A DNA stretch of 64,000 bases, from the NCBI GenBank assembly GCA_949292175.1, contig CASEYJ010000004.1, positions 124,001 through 188,000 of the forward strand, given 5' to 3'. The position numbers and the translations under genes are program-made. Below the pieces are notes generated by a model. It searched no databases, was not told where the DNA came from, and saw only the letters and a list, made by a program, of their open reading frames with translations. Below are positions 1 through 8,082 of the stretch, piece after piece; positions within the stretch are counted from its first letter, which is position 1; the number at the start of each line of letters is the position of its first letter. This DNA is from an uncultured bacterium. Lineage in GTDB: Bacteria; Cyanobacteriota; Vampirovibrionia; Gastranaerophilales; Gastranaerophilaceae.

Positions 1-1075
1 ACTCTGCAGATTCGTGTAACATTTGTTCTTCAATAGTTTCATACTTTTTAATACTATCTTGTCTTAATTTCTGAATATCAGATTGCAACTTTTCTATATC
101 TTTCTGAGTCAAAGATTTATCATTTTGCATCTTATCACGAATTTTGTTTATTTGGTTTTTGTGTGTAATCTGCTCTTTCAATTCACCTCTTGCAAGTTCC
201 CTTTCTTGAGCAGGAGTAAGAGTTCCGGAAGCTGTAGCATCACCTGATGCAAGTTGTCTTGCCGCAATTCCGTCTTCAATTGCCATAAGGTTCATTAATG
301 CCTTTGCCTGCTCAAAACGTTTATGAGCATAATAAGAGTCAACTCCACGAACATCAAATGATTCATTTTCTCCTAACTGACCAGGATATCTCTTATTAAA
401 CTCATTCTTTAATTGTTCGAGTTGTTTTTTCTCTTCTTCTGTAAGTTCTTTAACTTTACCATCTTCACCTGGAACACCCATAAGAGCAGCCATTTGTTCG
501 TTTAAACCATAATGCTTAACTTTTGTTCCATCAGGCTTTGTTTCAACCCAGCCTTTTAATTTTTTATCAACTTCAGCTTTTTCTTCATCGGTGAAACACA
601 ACTGATAAAATGCTACTTTGTTAGCATTTTCATCTCTTGCGCTTACACTCTTAGCAAGCTTATCCAGCTGAGGACCAAATGAAGTTTCGATTGCTTCATT
701 TAATTTTTGGTCATTTGTGGCAACGCTTTCTTGCTTAGCGAATTCTGCCTTAATTTCTTCATATCTTTTCTTTTGAATATCCTTGTTAGCTTTACCTTTG
801 TCATCAACTAATGGATATTCATTTTTTGCAATTGCATCCATTGAAAACTGAACTCGATTTTCTCCAGTTTTCTTAGCTGCACCTCGGGATCCATACCCGA
901 CAGTAACAGCATCTGCGTCTGTAACCTCTTTTCCATTCAAAAGAGCTTGCAATTCATTTTTGGTAATCTCACCGGACATTTTCTTTAGATCATCCTCTGA
1001 GAGTTTATACTTCTTGCCATTTACAAGATAAACTCCAGCCTGGAGATTATTGTTGCTTACTTCACCAGCACCCAT
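1..1075 (-). CDS. Hypothetical coiled-coil protein, 3' end outside window
   Basis: An open reading frame starts at an ATG read leftward from 1075 and runs off the left edge with 358 codons visible and no stop. An AAAGGAT Shine-Dalgarno lies 7-8 bases before the start. The protein begins MGAGEVSNNNLQAGVYLVNG, then becomes strongly charged and rich in Lys, Glu and Gln. The visible C-terminal third looks like a long coiled coil (LKEQITHKNQINKIRDK followed by KSLTQKDIEKLQSDIQKL). No signal peptide, membrane segment or catalytic motif is visible. I do not recognise the family; a structural or secreted filament-like role is only a guess. A hairpin (TCCATTT/AAATGGA, 1091-1110) sits in the leader just before the SD. 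Confidence 0.8.
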   Translation of the reverse strand, partial: MGAGEVSNNNLQAGVYLVNGKKYKLSEDDLKKMSGEITKNELQALLNGKEVTDADAVTVGYGSRGAAKKTGENRVQFSMDAIAKNEYPLVDDKGKANKDIQKKRYEEIKAEFAKQESVATNDQKLNEAIETSFGPQLDKLAKSVSARDENANKVAFYQLCFTDEEKAEVDKKLKGWVETKPDGTKVKHYGLNEQMAALMGVPGEDGKVKELTEEEKKQLEQLKNEFNKRYPGQLGENESFDVRGVDSYYAHKRFEQAKALMNLMAIEDGIAARQLASGDATASGTLTPAQERELARGELKEQITHKNQINKIRDKMQNDKSLTQKDIEKLQSDIQKLRQDSIKKYETIEEQMLHESAE

Positions 1076-1341
1076 AATACATCCTTTCTGTCCATTTTTG
1101 GGGAAATGGATCGTTTTACTTTAATACTTCTCTATACACATATAAAAACATCGTATCGGCACGAATTGCCCAGAACTTTAATAATTTCAAAGCTTATTAT
1201 CAAAAACCCTTTAAGCACAAGGGTTTTCAGAATAAAATACAACTTAATATATCTTAATAAAGTATATTATTAAAATATGTAACATATATACAATATATAT
1301 GTTAATAAAATACGAACAGGTGGTATATGTATAATATAACC

Positions 1342-1415
1342 ATTTTCTTTATTTTCTCCTACACACACTAACCTTTTACACATTGAGATAAGTCGTTCTT
1401 TGAACGACTCTTTTT
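1342..1415 (+). ncRNA. Candidate small RNA, plus strand
   Basis: A TATAAT at 1330-1335 is followed about 60 bases later by a strong intrinsic terminator (1391-1415) with no open frame of useful length between. The predicted 70-75 nt RNA has an unstructured pyrimidine-rich 5' half containing TTCTCCT, complementary to Shine-Dalgarno sequences, then the terminator hairpin. This is the usual layout of small RNAs that block ribosome binding. No clear -35 is visible, so the start is uncertain. Confidence 0.35.
1391..1415 (+). terminator. Intrinsic terminator
   Basis: AGTCGTTC (1391-1398), a TTT loop, GAACGACT (1402-1409), then CTTTTT. The opposite strand lacks a U-tract, so it works rightward only. 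Confidence 0.75.
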
Positions 1416-1433
1416 ATATGCGAGGGAAAGTAT

Positions 1434-1467
1434 AAAAAAAAAGCTATGTACTTTAAGGTGCATAGCT
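1434..1467 (-). terminator. Intrinsic terminator, leftward
   Basis: Stem AGCTATGTAC (1442-1451) with GTGCATAGCT (1458-1467), one G-T pair, 6-base loop. The A-run at 1434-1442 becomes a nine-U tail on the minus strand. Confidence 0.75.
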
Positions 1468-1507
1468 GTTGATTAGGGATATGTGTATCTTAGTCTCTAA
1501 GGAGTAC
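1434..1507 (-). ncRNA. Candidate small RNA, minus strand
   Basis: Read leftward, an extended -10 (TGC-TAATAT, 1522-1514) would start transcription near 1507. The predicted RNA of about 74 nt carries CTCC, a short hairpin (CTTAG-AGA-CTAAG, 1501-1489), a single-stranded stretch, then a terminator hairpin with nine U residues. There is no coding potential. It converges on the plus-strand candidate at 1342-1415. Promoter, structure and terminator are all visible; the function is unknown. Confidence 0.45.
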
Positions 1508-1611
1508 AGTGTTATATTAGCAAAGCAAGTAAAAAATGAAATCATACATTTTTATGATGTTTTTAAAAAATTATTTAACGAGAAAATATATTAAAAATAT
1601 AAAGCCACCTG

Positions 1612-1639
1612 TTGACAAACGAGTTTGATTATGTACAAT
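1612..1639 (+). promoter_or_regulatory. Promoter of tRNA-Ser
   Basis: A consensus -35 TTGACA (1612-1617), 16-base spacer and -10 TACAAT (1634-1639), about 25 bases before the mature tRNA 5' end. Confidence 0.8.
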
Positions 1640-1663
1640 AGAATTACATCCGAACAATCGTGT

Positions 1664-1750
1664 GGAGGAGTGCCAGAGCGGTTGATTGGAGCAGTCTTGA
1701 AAACTGTCGAACGTTCACGCGTTCCGTGGGTTCGAATCCCACCTCCTCCT
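1664..1750 (+). tRNA. tRNA-Ser (anticodon TGA)
   Basis: The acceptor stem GGAGGAG (1664-1670) pairs with CTCCTCC (1743-1749). The anticodon stem GCAGT/ACTGT encloses CTTGAAA with anticodon TGA at 1698-1700, reading UCN serine codons. A long variable arm (about 1708-1726) and a T-arm with GTTCGAATC confirm a class II serine tRNA. CCA is not encoded, so it must be added; a tRNA nucleotidyltransferase-family gene is at 42175. The apparent discriminator base (1750) is T rather than the G I would expect for a bacterial tRNA-Ser. Confidence 0.96.
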
Positions 1751-1756
1751 AATTTA

Positions 1757-1784
1757 AAAGCCACCTATCAAAGGTGGCTTTTTT
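1757..1784 (+). terminator. Terminator of tRNA-Ser
   Basis: AAAGCCACCT (1757-1766) pairs with AGGTGGCTTT around a short loop and runs into six T residues. The left arm is repeated exactly at 1601-1610, just before the tRNA promoter. Confidence 0.85.
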
Positions 1785-1960
1785 AGTGCAGTAATTATCT
1801 AAGAATGTGTTTTAAGTCATTTTATAACATTTTCCTATAACACTAAATTCTAGCACTCTGAACAGGCATTTCCACACCAGAGATGATATGGCAAAGCCCG
1901 GAGTCTAGTTTATTAAACAAAAGTTCATGGTATAATCCTTAAATAAGGATATGTCGTATT

Positions 1961-2272
1961 ATGTTAATAAAAAAAATAGGTATTGCTAAATATGCATTAA
2001 AAATGAAATGGCAAGGATATCAATTATTAAGAAATCCCAAAGGGACTTCGCCAAACATCCTTAGAGTCTTAAAATATAATAAGACTTATGACACACGCAC
2101 ATCAGATATTTTAGAACATTATGAACAAATAACTAAAGATTTTTCTCAACCCCAAAATACAATTAGAGATTCTCTTTTTATAAATCACTTCACAACATCA
2201 GTTGATACTACTAAAAAAAATACAACATTAATTTTGACAAATCTAACAAGTATTTCACATGCTCTTTTATAA
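1961..2272 (+). pseudogene. Unrecognised ORF, probably part of a broken gene
   Basis: A 103-codon frame begins at an ATG about 24 bases after an extended -10 (TGGTATAAT, 1928-1936). The protein is hydrophilic and basic at first (KIGIAKYALKMKWQGYQLL), then loses character after residue 80, where it passes an eight-A run at about 2212-2220. Beyond the A-run the next frame (2215-2688) gives a clear membrane-protein tail while this frame gives a Thr/Asn/Leu-rich tail. This suggests a frameshift or two juxtaposed remnants. I do not recognise the N-terminal part. Confidence 0.4.
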
Positions 2273-2688
2273 TTTTTTCAATTATCGTATTGAATTTGCT
2301 TCTATCTCATAATGGTTTAATAAAAATAAGCAGACCTCTGGAACCGTTTTTCAATCCATCGCCATCAATAATACTGATGTACCTTGGCGGAGTCATTGGA
2401 ACAATTATGATAATACTCATATCTAATATGTTCAAAACAAATACACAATTTGTAAACACAATTTCAAAAAATACACTCTTCATAATCTTTGCTCAAGAAT
2501 TTCTTTTATACTTTTTAAAAACCTTTAATATTCTTGAATTAATCAATAACATGAATTGTATCTTTATCAAATTAATATTAACAACAATTTTATCTATCCT
2601 GATCTTATATTGCTGTTATTTATTTATATTAACCTTTAGTCATAAATTTCCAATAATATTTGGGAAATACCGACCAAATAAAAATTAA
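2215..2688 (+). pseudogene. Acyltransferase-3-like C-terminal fragment
   Basis: This frame is open from just after a stop at 2212-2214 and contains no ATG near its beginning; the only in-frame start upstream of the conserved part is a TTG at 2290 without a useful SD. The 157 codons encode three or four hydrophobic helices and a segment (ISKNTLFIIFAQEFLLYFL) resembling the last helices of membrane acyltransferases of the Acyltransferase-3/fucose 4-O-acetylase type, which modify surface sugars. The catalytic N-terminal region with its conserved His is missing. A terminator (2707-2734) still follows. Most likely a decayed surface-polysaccharide acyltransferase. Confidence 0.5.
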
Positions 2689-2706
2689 TTAATATTTTTC
2701 AAACAT

Positions 2707-2734
2707 ACTGATTTCTATTTGCAATCAGTTTTTT
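2707..2734 (+). terminator. Terminator after acyltransferase fragment
   Basis: ACTGATT (2707-2713) pairs with AATCAGT (2723-2729), followed by a run of T to 2734. Confidence 0.6.
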
Positions 2735-2837
2735 GTATGATTATTCAAACGAATTTTTTATGTATGATTTATACACAAAGTCGGTCAAATGACCAATATA
2801 TCGTGATTACCCCGTTTAGTGTTAGAGGATTATTTTA

Positions 2838-3638
2838 ATGAAAAACGTAGTATTATTATTGCTGTTGTGTGTATTGTTGTCTCAAAATTTAGTATTAGCA
2901 TTAGACACAGACCCCGTATCTATAACTACACAAGAAACTGAACTTAAAACACAATCATGCCAGCCAATAAACAACGAAAATGAGACACAACAAACTTCAT
3001 TAACAACAGATTTTCCTAAGAACAAATATAGTTGTTTAGAAGGGAAAGAACTTGAAGCAATAAAACTTGAGAAGGGTCGTAAATTCATCGTACGTTCAGA
3101 ACAACCAATGAATTCGGAGTCTCCAATAGGAACATTAATTGACTTTACAGTAATAAGAGATGTCGATATTTTCTACAATGGCACCCCATCAAAAGTTGTA
3201 TTCACTGGTGAAATTATCGAAAACAAGCCTCCAAGACTTGGTGGAAGAAGTAGTACACTAAAACTTTTAATTAACAAAATTAAAGTAGATAATATTACCT
3301 ACCCAGCAGAAGCGTACATTACAAAAATGGGCAAAAAACAAATTTTTGCGGGGGTTTTGGCAGGAGCACCGGTTTACTTTATGAACTTAGGGGATGTTGC
3401 TAATAAAGGAACTGTTACGATAGACAAAGTATACAAAGACCCTTGCCAATATAGCTGTGAAAGCATTACAAGTGTACTAAGACCAGCATACTATCTTGGA
3501 GGAGCAATATTACAACTTGCAGACCTGCTTATTTCCCCAATAGTTTGCTTCTTTTTACCTGGAAAAGAAATAGATATTCCTGAAAAAACAGCATTTGAAA
3601 TCAAGCTTGAAAATGATATTTCTTTATTAAAACTATAA
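2838..3638 (+). CDS. Exported protein of unknown function
   Basis: A 266-residue protein with a clear signal peptide (MKNVVLLLLLCVLLSQNLVLA, cleavage likely after residue 21) and no lipobox cysteine at the cut. A Ser/Thr/Gln-rich linker (about 22-60) leads to a domain of mixed beta character. Near the end a hydrophobic stretch (about 217-236) is followed by GKEIDIPEKTAFEIKLEND. That tail resembles the 'IPAGTxFxVxL' beta segments of cell-envelope proteins, but this is weak. It starts at an ATG after AGAGGA. It probably faces the periplasm. Function not recognised. It lies 54 bases upstream of a kinase-fold gene on the same strand. Confidence 0.75.
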   Translation: MKNVVLLLLLCVLLSQNLVLALDTDPVSITTQETELKTQSCQPINNENETQQTSLTTDFPKNKYSCLEGKELEAIKLEKGRKFIVRSEQPMNSESPIGTLIDFTVIRDVDIFYNGTPSKVVFTGEIIENKPPRLGGRSSTLKLLINKIKVDNITYPAEAYITKMGKKQIFAGVLAGAPVYFMNLGDVANKGTVTIDKVYKDPCQYSCESITSVLRPAYYLGGAILQLADLLISPIVCFFLPGKEIDIPEKTAFEIKLENDISLLKL

Positions 3639-3692
3639 AAATAATTTAATTAGACCTAGGCAAATTTTATTTTTACGAGTTTTAATAAAAAC

Positions 3693-4460
3693 ATGAAAGT
3701 TTATTCAATAAACAATCAAAATGTTTTCAGCTTCAAAACTCAAAATTTTATGGGACAAGCGAACATTCCTTTGGCTCTACCTTGTCCCGCAGATAAGTAC
3801 GAGCAATGTTTTGATTATATAGAATCTTCAAGAACAAAAGCCTTTGAAGAACTAGCTGAAGTTAAATTCAAACGAGCAATTTCCCCATACAGAGCAATTT
3901 TAGCACTACTAAATTCCGAAGATACAAACATTACAAAAGCACTGCTATACAAAATGCGAACTCCGGATGAACTGGAAGGGATGGCTCTTGACGCATCTGC
4001 AAGTGAATTCTTACGAGGATTAAAAGTAAAAAAACTCATCGGCTTAGGAGCATCAGCACTGGCATTTGAAACCGAGGATGGGAAAATTCTAAAACTCACG
4101 AGTAGAAAACATTATCCTAACAGAAGAAAACCTGACTTTTTCGATGTTCCTATTATAAAGCAAGGAAAGAGTTGTCGAACATATTATTACCTTGAAGAAA
4201 AACTATCTCAGGACGATTTATCTCAAAGTGAGCTAAAGAAATTTGTAAAAGAAATTGAAGAAAAGGGATATATTTTAAGGGATATACACCACTATACCTG
4301 CGAACTGGACGGATATATGATAAAACCGGAACAATTCGGACGAGCAAAAGACGGTAAAATATATCTTATAGATCCAGAGTGTGTTCTTAAACCGAAAAAA
4401 CCGTTAATAAGCTTCAAAAATATTATAAACGCAATTAAACATCTATTAAAAATAAAATAA
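3693..4460 (+). CDS. Protein-kinase-fold protein
   Basis: The 255-residue product carries what look like the core elements of a small kinase fold in order: a glycine loop (GLGAS, 117-121), a candidate ATP-binding Lys (ILKLT, Lys134), an HRD-like loop with Asp197 (LRDIHH), and a DFG-like IDPE with Asp227. Both acidic catalytic residues are present, so it may be active, although the Asn normally following the HRD motif and the Gly of DFG are not obvious. The N-terminus (VFSFKTQNFMGQ) carries the F-x-G type motif shared by other unknown proteins here. No SD is visible; a weak TTTAAT lies 6 bases before the ATG. The substrate is unknown, and a pseudokinase is possible. Confidence 0.6.
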   Translation: MKVYSINNQNVFSFKTQNFMGQANIPLALPCPADKYEQCFDYIESSRTKAFEELAEVKFKRAISPYRAILALLNSEDTNITKALLYKMRTPDELEGMALDASASEFLRGLKVKKLIGLGASALAFETEDGKILKLTSRKHYPNRRKPDFFDVPIIKQGKSCRTYYYLEEKLSQDDLSQSELKKFVKEIEEKGYILRDIHHYTCELDGYMIKPEQFGRAKDGKIYLIDPECVLKPKKPLISFKNIINAIKHLLKIK

Positions 4461-4512
4461 ACTTAAAAATAATAGATTAAGCTTCCCTTACAGATTTCGT
4501 AAGCAAAGCAAT

Positions 4513-5313
4513 TTACTGCTGTTTTTTTGCAGAACCAGTTTCAATTCCAGCAATAGTAAGTGCAACCGGAACAAACTTTGAAATAATATCCCCAACCGGA
4601 GATTTGTCTGCCATAAGAGTAATTGCTAAACAAACATCGTCAAGGTGAGGTGCAAAATCTGTAATTCTTATACCTCTGTTTTGTTTTTCACCATGAACTT
4701 TTTCATTAATTTTATTCGAAACCTTGTTTCCGGCAATAATCCCCGTTGCAAGACTCGCACCACTCACAACAGTAGGACACAAGACTCTTAAGAATCTATT
4801 ATTCTTTATAAATTTAGAAGCCTGTTTCAAACTTGCATGCTTTGTTTCTGTATCAGCCAAGTCTTCAAACTTTTTGTATAATTCTGTTGGCAAAGCAACA
4901 AACATAAGCGGTATAGAAATATCACCTATAAACTGACTAACAGCTTCACTACATTTTGCGGGTAAGTTTTCTTTTTTATCAAACATTACACCACCTGCAA
5001 GCCCGCCTAGGACAGAACCTATCCCCATTGTAAGAATTTCAGGCGCTTTGAATTTTAGAATTTTTTCATCTGGTCTATTTTTATCAGTAATTTTAAAAAT
5101 TGCCCAATCCTTAACCGGAGTTTTTAATATCTTCGATGGAGATAAAGAAAAGCCTTGTCGCTTAGAAATCAAAGCTACCGCAGACGCAACTCCTAAAGCT
5201 GAAGTCGCTGCAACTCCCAATTTTGCTTTTACTGAAGTCTCTTCTTTCTTAGGCTGCTGAGTAAAACTTGTATATCTTCTTTGATTAAAATTTGTTATTG
5301 GTTGTATTGTCAT
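4513..5313 (-). CDS. Hypothetical membrane-associated protein
   Basis: A 266-residue protein with a short polar N-terminus ending in YTSFTQQPKKEE, then an Ala-rich hydrophobic helix (about 33-48). Two further Gly/Ala-rich hydrophobic stretches follow (MGIGSVLGGLAGGVMF and VVSGASLATGIIAGNKV), and a last one near the C-terminus. It looks like a helical-hairpin membrane protein. The SFTQ near the N-terminus matches the short motif seen in several other unknown genes in the window. The leader has an extended -10 (TGATACAAT) about 18 bases upstream. No family recognised; convergent with the kinase-like gene. Confidence 0.7.
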   Translation of the reverse strand: MTIQPITNFNQRRYTSFTQQPKKEETSVKAKLGVAATSALGVASAVALISKRQGFSLSPSKILKTPVKDWAIFKITDKNRPDEKILKFKAPEILTMGIGSVLGGLAGGVMFDKKENLPAKCSEAVSQFIGDISIPLMFVALPTELYKKFEDLADTETKHASLKQASKFIKNNRFLRVLCPTVVSGASLATGIIAGNKVSNKINEKVHGEKQNRGIRITDFAPHLDDVCLAITLMADKSPVGDIISKFVPVALTIAGIETGSAKKQQ

Positions 5314-5493
5314 ATCTCTAACCTACACTTTCATTGTATCAAAAACAATAAAGAAAAAACATTGTTATTTTGGAATATAAAATTAACAATTCTTAATTTA
5401 TATGTAACAAAATTTTAAATAATAAACTGTTTTAGGCAAAAAAAAGTTTTGAGCAGATTTATATCCTTGGAAAATAGGGAACATTAAATTCTT

Positions 5494-7062
5494 ATGTCGA
5501 TAATAACTCCAGTAAGTTCATATAAACCTTTAGCCCAACATAAATTTTTAAAAAGCATGGCAAGCGGTGGTCTTGCTAGATTTATTTTGTTGGAAAGTTT
5601 CGTAGAAGCCGGCAGAACATACCAAGCTTACCGCCGAGGCGGCTTTGATGAAGGTAGAGAAAGAATTACAGAAGAATTCACAGGCGCTGTATTCTGGCTC
5701 GGTGGAGTTAAAGCTTTTAACGCCATCAACGATAAAATCGGGAAATGGATTCTTGGGTTAAGAACAACTAATTTCGACCTTGGAAGTGATAAAGCCAGAA
5801 ATCCTCTCGCAAACTTCCTACACCTAGAAACCAGTACAAAATCCGGTAAACACTTTACTGAAAATCAGATTGCAAAATTTAAGTCTGCAAAATTAATAAC
5901 AAGTATCCTACTTGCAAATACAATGATAGGATTTGTAGTACCAAAACTTAACCAAAAAATCACAAGGTACTACCACAGAAACGACAAAAAACAAACCTCG
6001 GAACAAAATCAACCAAATGTTTCACTAAATCCTTTAAGCATGGATAAATTTATCACAGACTCCTCTAAGGACAAAAAAGATGTAAACTTTAAAGGTGGGT
6101 CACCTCTTCTATCACTTGCCTTTAACCTTGAAAACAATACAACCTGGCAGCTTCTATCAACAGATATCGGAACTGCAGGCGGAAGAACTATTAGTGCAAG
6201 AAATAATGATGAACGTCGAGAAATCTTGTTCAGAGATTTAACTTCCATATACTTCTACATGTTTAATATGCCAAACATGAACAAATTCTTAAACAAAATC
6301 GAACAAAATGGCAGAAAAACAAGAGTTGACTCAATGAACGCCGACTACACGAAAGACTTGATGGTTAATCTTGTAAATCAAAAATACAACGGTAAAATTA
6401 GTCCACAAGCACTTGAGGAAGAAATGCTCGGAACAGGAAAACACGTAATTCCTGAAACTATCAAGGCTAAATTCAAAGACGGATTTATGCCAATAGATGA
6501 TTTCTTAAAAGAAATACCAAATATTGTTCCTGCAGATGAAGTTCAAAAATTCTCAGATATCGCTAAAGAAATGGCAAATCTACAACCTGAAGTTGCCGGA
6601 GTTAAGAGAATAACAATTGATCAAGCAGAAAGAACATTCAAAGGCGGCTACTTGAACAATCCTGAATTCCTCAAGAACTTGTACGAACTAGCATTCGGCA
6701 GAGGGAAGAAAACAGGTGCAAATTATCTTAACCCATACAAGTTTATTTCACATGCAGATGTAGCCCAAGTTGATGATGATTTAAAATATTTTGTTGAACA
6801 AATAATTAAAAAAGCAAAAGAACAAGCTAAAGATATTGATATAGAAACGCTAAAAGCTGCCTCCAAAAAGAACTGCAGATTAAATGCACTTAACTGGGGC
6901 ACAGGATTTGCAATATCTGCATTATTCTTATCAACATTAATTCCAAAAATTCAATATTGGCTCACCAAAAAGATTACAGGTAAAGACGCTTTCCCTGGAA
7001 CAGAAGAATATAGAAAACAACAGACACAACAACAAAATTCAGGCAATACAGTTAATAAATAA
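5494..7062 (+). CDS. Hypothetical 522-residue helical protein
   Basis: A long helical protein with hydrophobic segments near residues 25-35, 125-150 and 455-475 and a polar Gln-rich tail (QQTQQQNSGN). An internal VNFKGGSPLL (about 197-206) divides it into two parts, with the same [S/N]FKG signature that stands near the N-terminus of the unrelated-looking 786-residue protein at 43345-45705. The segment ASGGLARFILLESFVEAGRTY suggests amphipathic hairpins. No catalytic motif and no signal peptide are evident. The SD (AGGGA) is far from the start, so translation initiation is unclear. Function unknown; possibly a group-specific envelope or inclusion protein. Confidence 0.75.
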   Translation: MSIITPVSSYKPLAQHKFLKSMASGGLARFILLESFVEAGRTYQAYRRGGFDEGRERITEEFTGAVFWLGGVKAFNAINDKIGKWILGLRTTNFDLGSDKARNPLANFLHLETSTKSGKHFTENQIAKFKSAKLITSILLANTMIGFVVPKLNQKITRYYHRNDKKQTSEQNQPNVSLNPLSMDKFITDSSKDKKDVNFKGGSPLLSLAFNLENNTTWQLLSTDIGTAGGRTISARNNDERREILFRDLTSIYFYMFNMPNMNKFLNKIEQNGRKTRVDSMNADYTKDLMVNLVNQKYNGKISPQALEEEMLGTGKHVIPETIKAKFKDGFMPIDDFLKEIPNIVPADEVQKFSDIAKEMANLQPEVAGVKRITIDQAERTFKGGYLNNPEFLKNLYELAFGRGKKTGANYLNPYKFISHADVAQVDDDLKYFVEQIIKKAKEQAKDIDIETLKAASKKNCRLNALNWGTGFAISALFLSTLIPKIQYWLTKKITGKDAFPGTEEYRKQQTQQQNSGNTVNK

Positions 7063-7076
7063 ATAATAGATATAAA

Positions 7077-7112
7077 AAAAACGGCCTCTATAAAATTATA
7101 GAAGCCGTTTTT
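7077..7112. terminator. Bidirectional terminator
   Basis: A long inverted repeat (AAAAACGGC..TCTATAA / TTATAGA..GCCGTTTTT) between the convergent ends of the 522-residue gene and rpsR, with T-runs on both strands. Confidence 0.8.
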
Positions 7113-7127
7113 CTAATCTTTGACAAA

Positions 7128-7361
7128 TTAGTCAAAAACGTAACTAATAATTGAAGCTTCTCTAGCACGTTTAATTGCTTTTGCAATCATACGTTGGTGA
7201 GCAGCACAGTTACCTGTAATTCTGCGAGGAATGATTTTTCCTGCTTCAGTCAGATATCTTTTCAATTTTGCAGCATCTTTGTAGTCGATAGCTTCTACTT
7301 TATCTGCACAAAGACTGCAATTCTTACGTTTTTTCTTATCTGAATCGTTTTGTCTTGCCAT
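7128..7361 (-). CDS. rpsR: Ribosomal protein S18
   Basis: The 77-residue protein has the S18 core ([19 protein letters not shown] and [13 protein letters not shown]) that binds 16S rRNA in the platform of the small subunit next to S6. An N-terminal CSLC pair together with the later Cys and His of TGNCAAH suggests the zinc-binding form of S18. It is the last gene of rpsF-ssb-orf68-rpsR. The SD is a modest AGAAAGG. Confidence 0.97.
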   Translation of the reverse strand: MARQNDSDKKKRKNCSLCADKVEAIDYKDAAKLKRYLTEAGKIIPRRITGNCAAHQRMIAKAIKRAREASIISYVFD

Positions 7362-7397
7362 TGTTTTAAATTGCCTTTCTAGCCTTTTTATTTTTAC

Positions 7398-7604
7398 TTA
7401 CTTTACTTTTTTTGTTATTGTTCCCAAAATCGATTTTGGAGAAACTTCATTTTCACATTTTTTTGTTCTTTCGAACACATCAGCTGTCATATTTTCTTTA
7501 GCTTTAAAGAATTTGTATGTTGACTGATATTGGGATTGTTTGACTCTTTGAGTCATTGCTTTCACTCTTTGCATTTGAGCAATTGCGAATTTATTTGCTG
7601 ACAT
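7398..7604 (-). CDS. Small basic protein between ssb and rpsR
   Basis: A 68-codon frame with an AGAGGA SD about 10 bases before its ATG, lying in the otherwise classical rpsF-ssb-rpsR operon. The product is very basic (MSANKFAIAQMQRVKAMTQR at the start, ITKKVK at the end) and largely helical. No family recognised. The operon position suggests a nucleic-acid or ribosome-related role, but this is inference. The gaps to ssb and rpsR (30 and 36 bases) fit a real gene rather than a chance frame. Confidence 0.65.
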   Translation of the reverse strand: MSANKFAIAQMQRVKAMTQRVKQSQYQSTYKFFKAKENMTADVFERTKKCENEVSPKSILGTITKKVK

Positions 7605-7634
7605 ATTTAATTGTCCTCTTAGGGTAATTGTACA

Positions 7635-8045
7635 CTAAAACGGGATTTCGTCTTCGCCAATAAGCTCATTTGAGAAATCATCAGACTCAATCTTAACTAT
7701 TTCTTCTGTTCCAAAATTTGAACTGCCTGAAGAAACAGCACCTGAACCACCTTCACCCATAGGTTCAATTGAAGAAGCTTCAATTTCAAAGATTCTTCTT
7801 TCAGAGCCATCATCTGCCTTAACAGCAGCTGTTTGAAGTCTGCCTTCAACCAAAACTCTGTCACCCTTAGACAAAGATGATACGATTTCATCCAAAGTAT
7901 TTCTCTTAGAAACAACTCTCAAAAGCATCTCATCACGTTCACCGATGTTCAAAATAAACGCAGACACCGCCACATTATTTTGAGTAAAACGTTTTTCTGG
8001 TGCTCTGTAAAGAGTTCCTGTAACTACAGCCTTAGCTAATGACAT
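7635..8045 (-). CDS. ssb: Single-stranded DNA-binding protein
   Basis: The 136-residue product has an OB-fold domain (about 1-95; MSLAKAVVTGTLYRAPEKRF, GDRVLVEGRLQT), a Gly/Ser-rich linker and the acidic tip EDEIPF that docks replication and repair partners in SSB proteins. The OB fold lacks the usual WFR-type motif after the first strands, giving a somewhat divergent SSB. It coats single-stranded DNA and likely partners PriA, also encoded here. Located between rpsF and a small ORF, as in many bacteria. Confidence 0.93.
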   Translation of the reverse strand: MSLAKAVVTGTLYRAPEKRFTQNNVAVSAFILNIGERDEMLLRVVSKRNTLDEIVSSLSKGDRVLVEGRLQTAAVKADDGSERRIFEIEASSIEPMGEGGSGAVSSGSSNFGTEEIVKIESDDFSNELIGEDEIPF

Positions 8046-8082
8046 TTTGTCCCTTTCTTGCGGAAAGCCGCACTAGAATATA

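Larger units (their letters stand above)
1076..1960. other. 884-base region without protein genes, containing tRNA-Ser
   Basis: No convincing protein gene is present. It holds the leader of the leftward gene at 1075, an inverted repeat at 1203-1227 (9-bp stem AAAACCCTT/AAGGGTTTT), a plus-strand terminator at 1391-1415, a minus-strand terminator at 1434-1467, and a tRNA-Ser with its own promoter and terminator. The two terminators point toward each other with no annotated gene feeding either, so two small convergent transcripts are likely. The part from 1785 to 1920 shows nothing I can name. Confidence 0.6.

Noticed and set aside
1203..1227. Inverted repeat as a terminator of a coding gene
   Set aside because: No gene on either strand ends at it; the U-tract is short. 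It may be leader structure of the gene at 1075.
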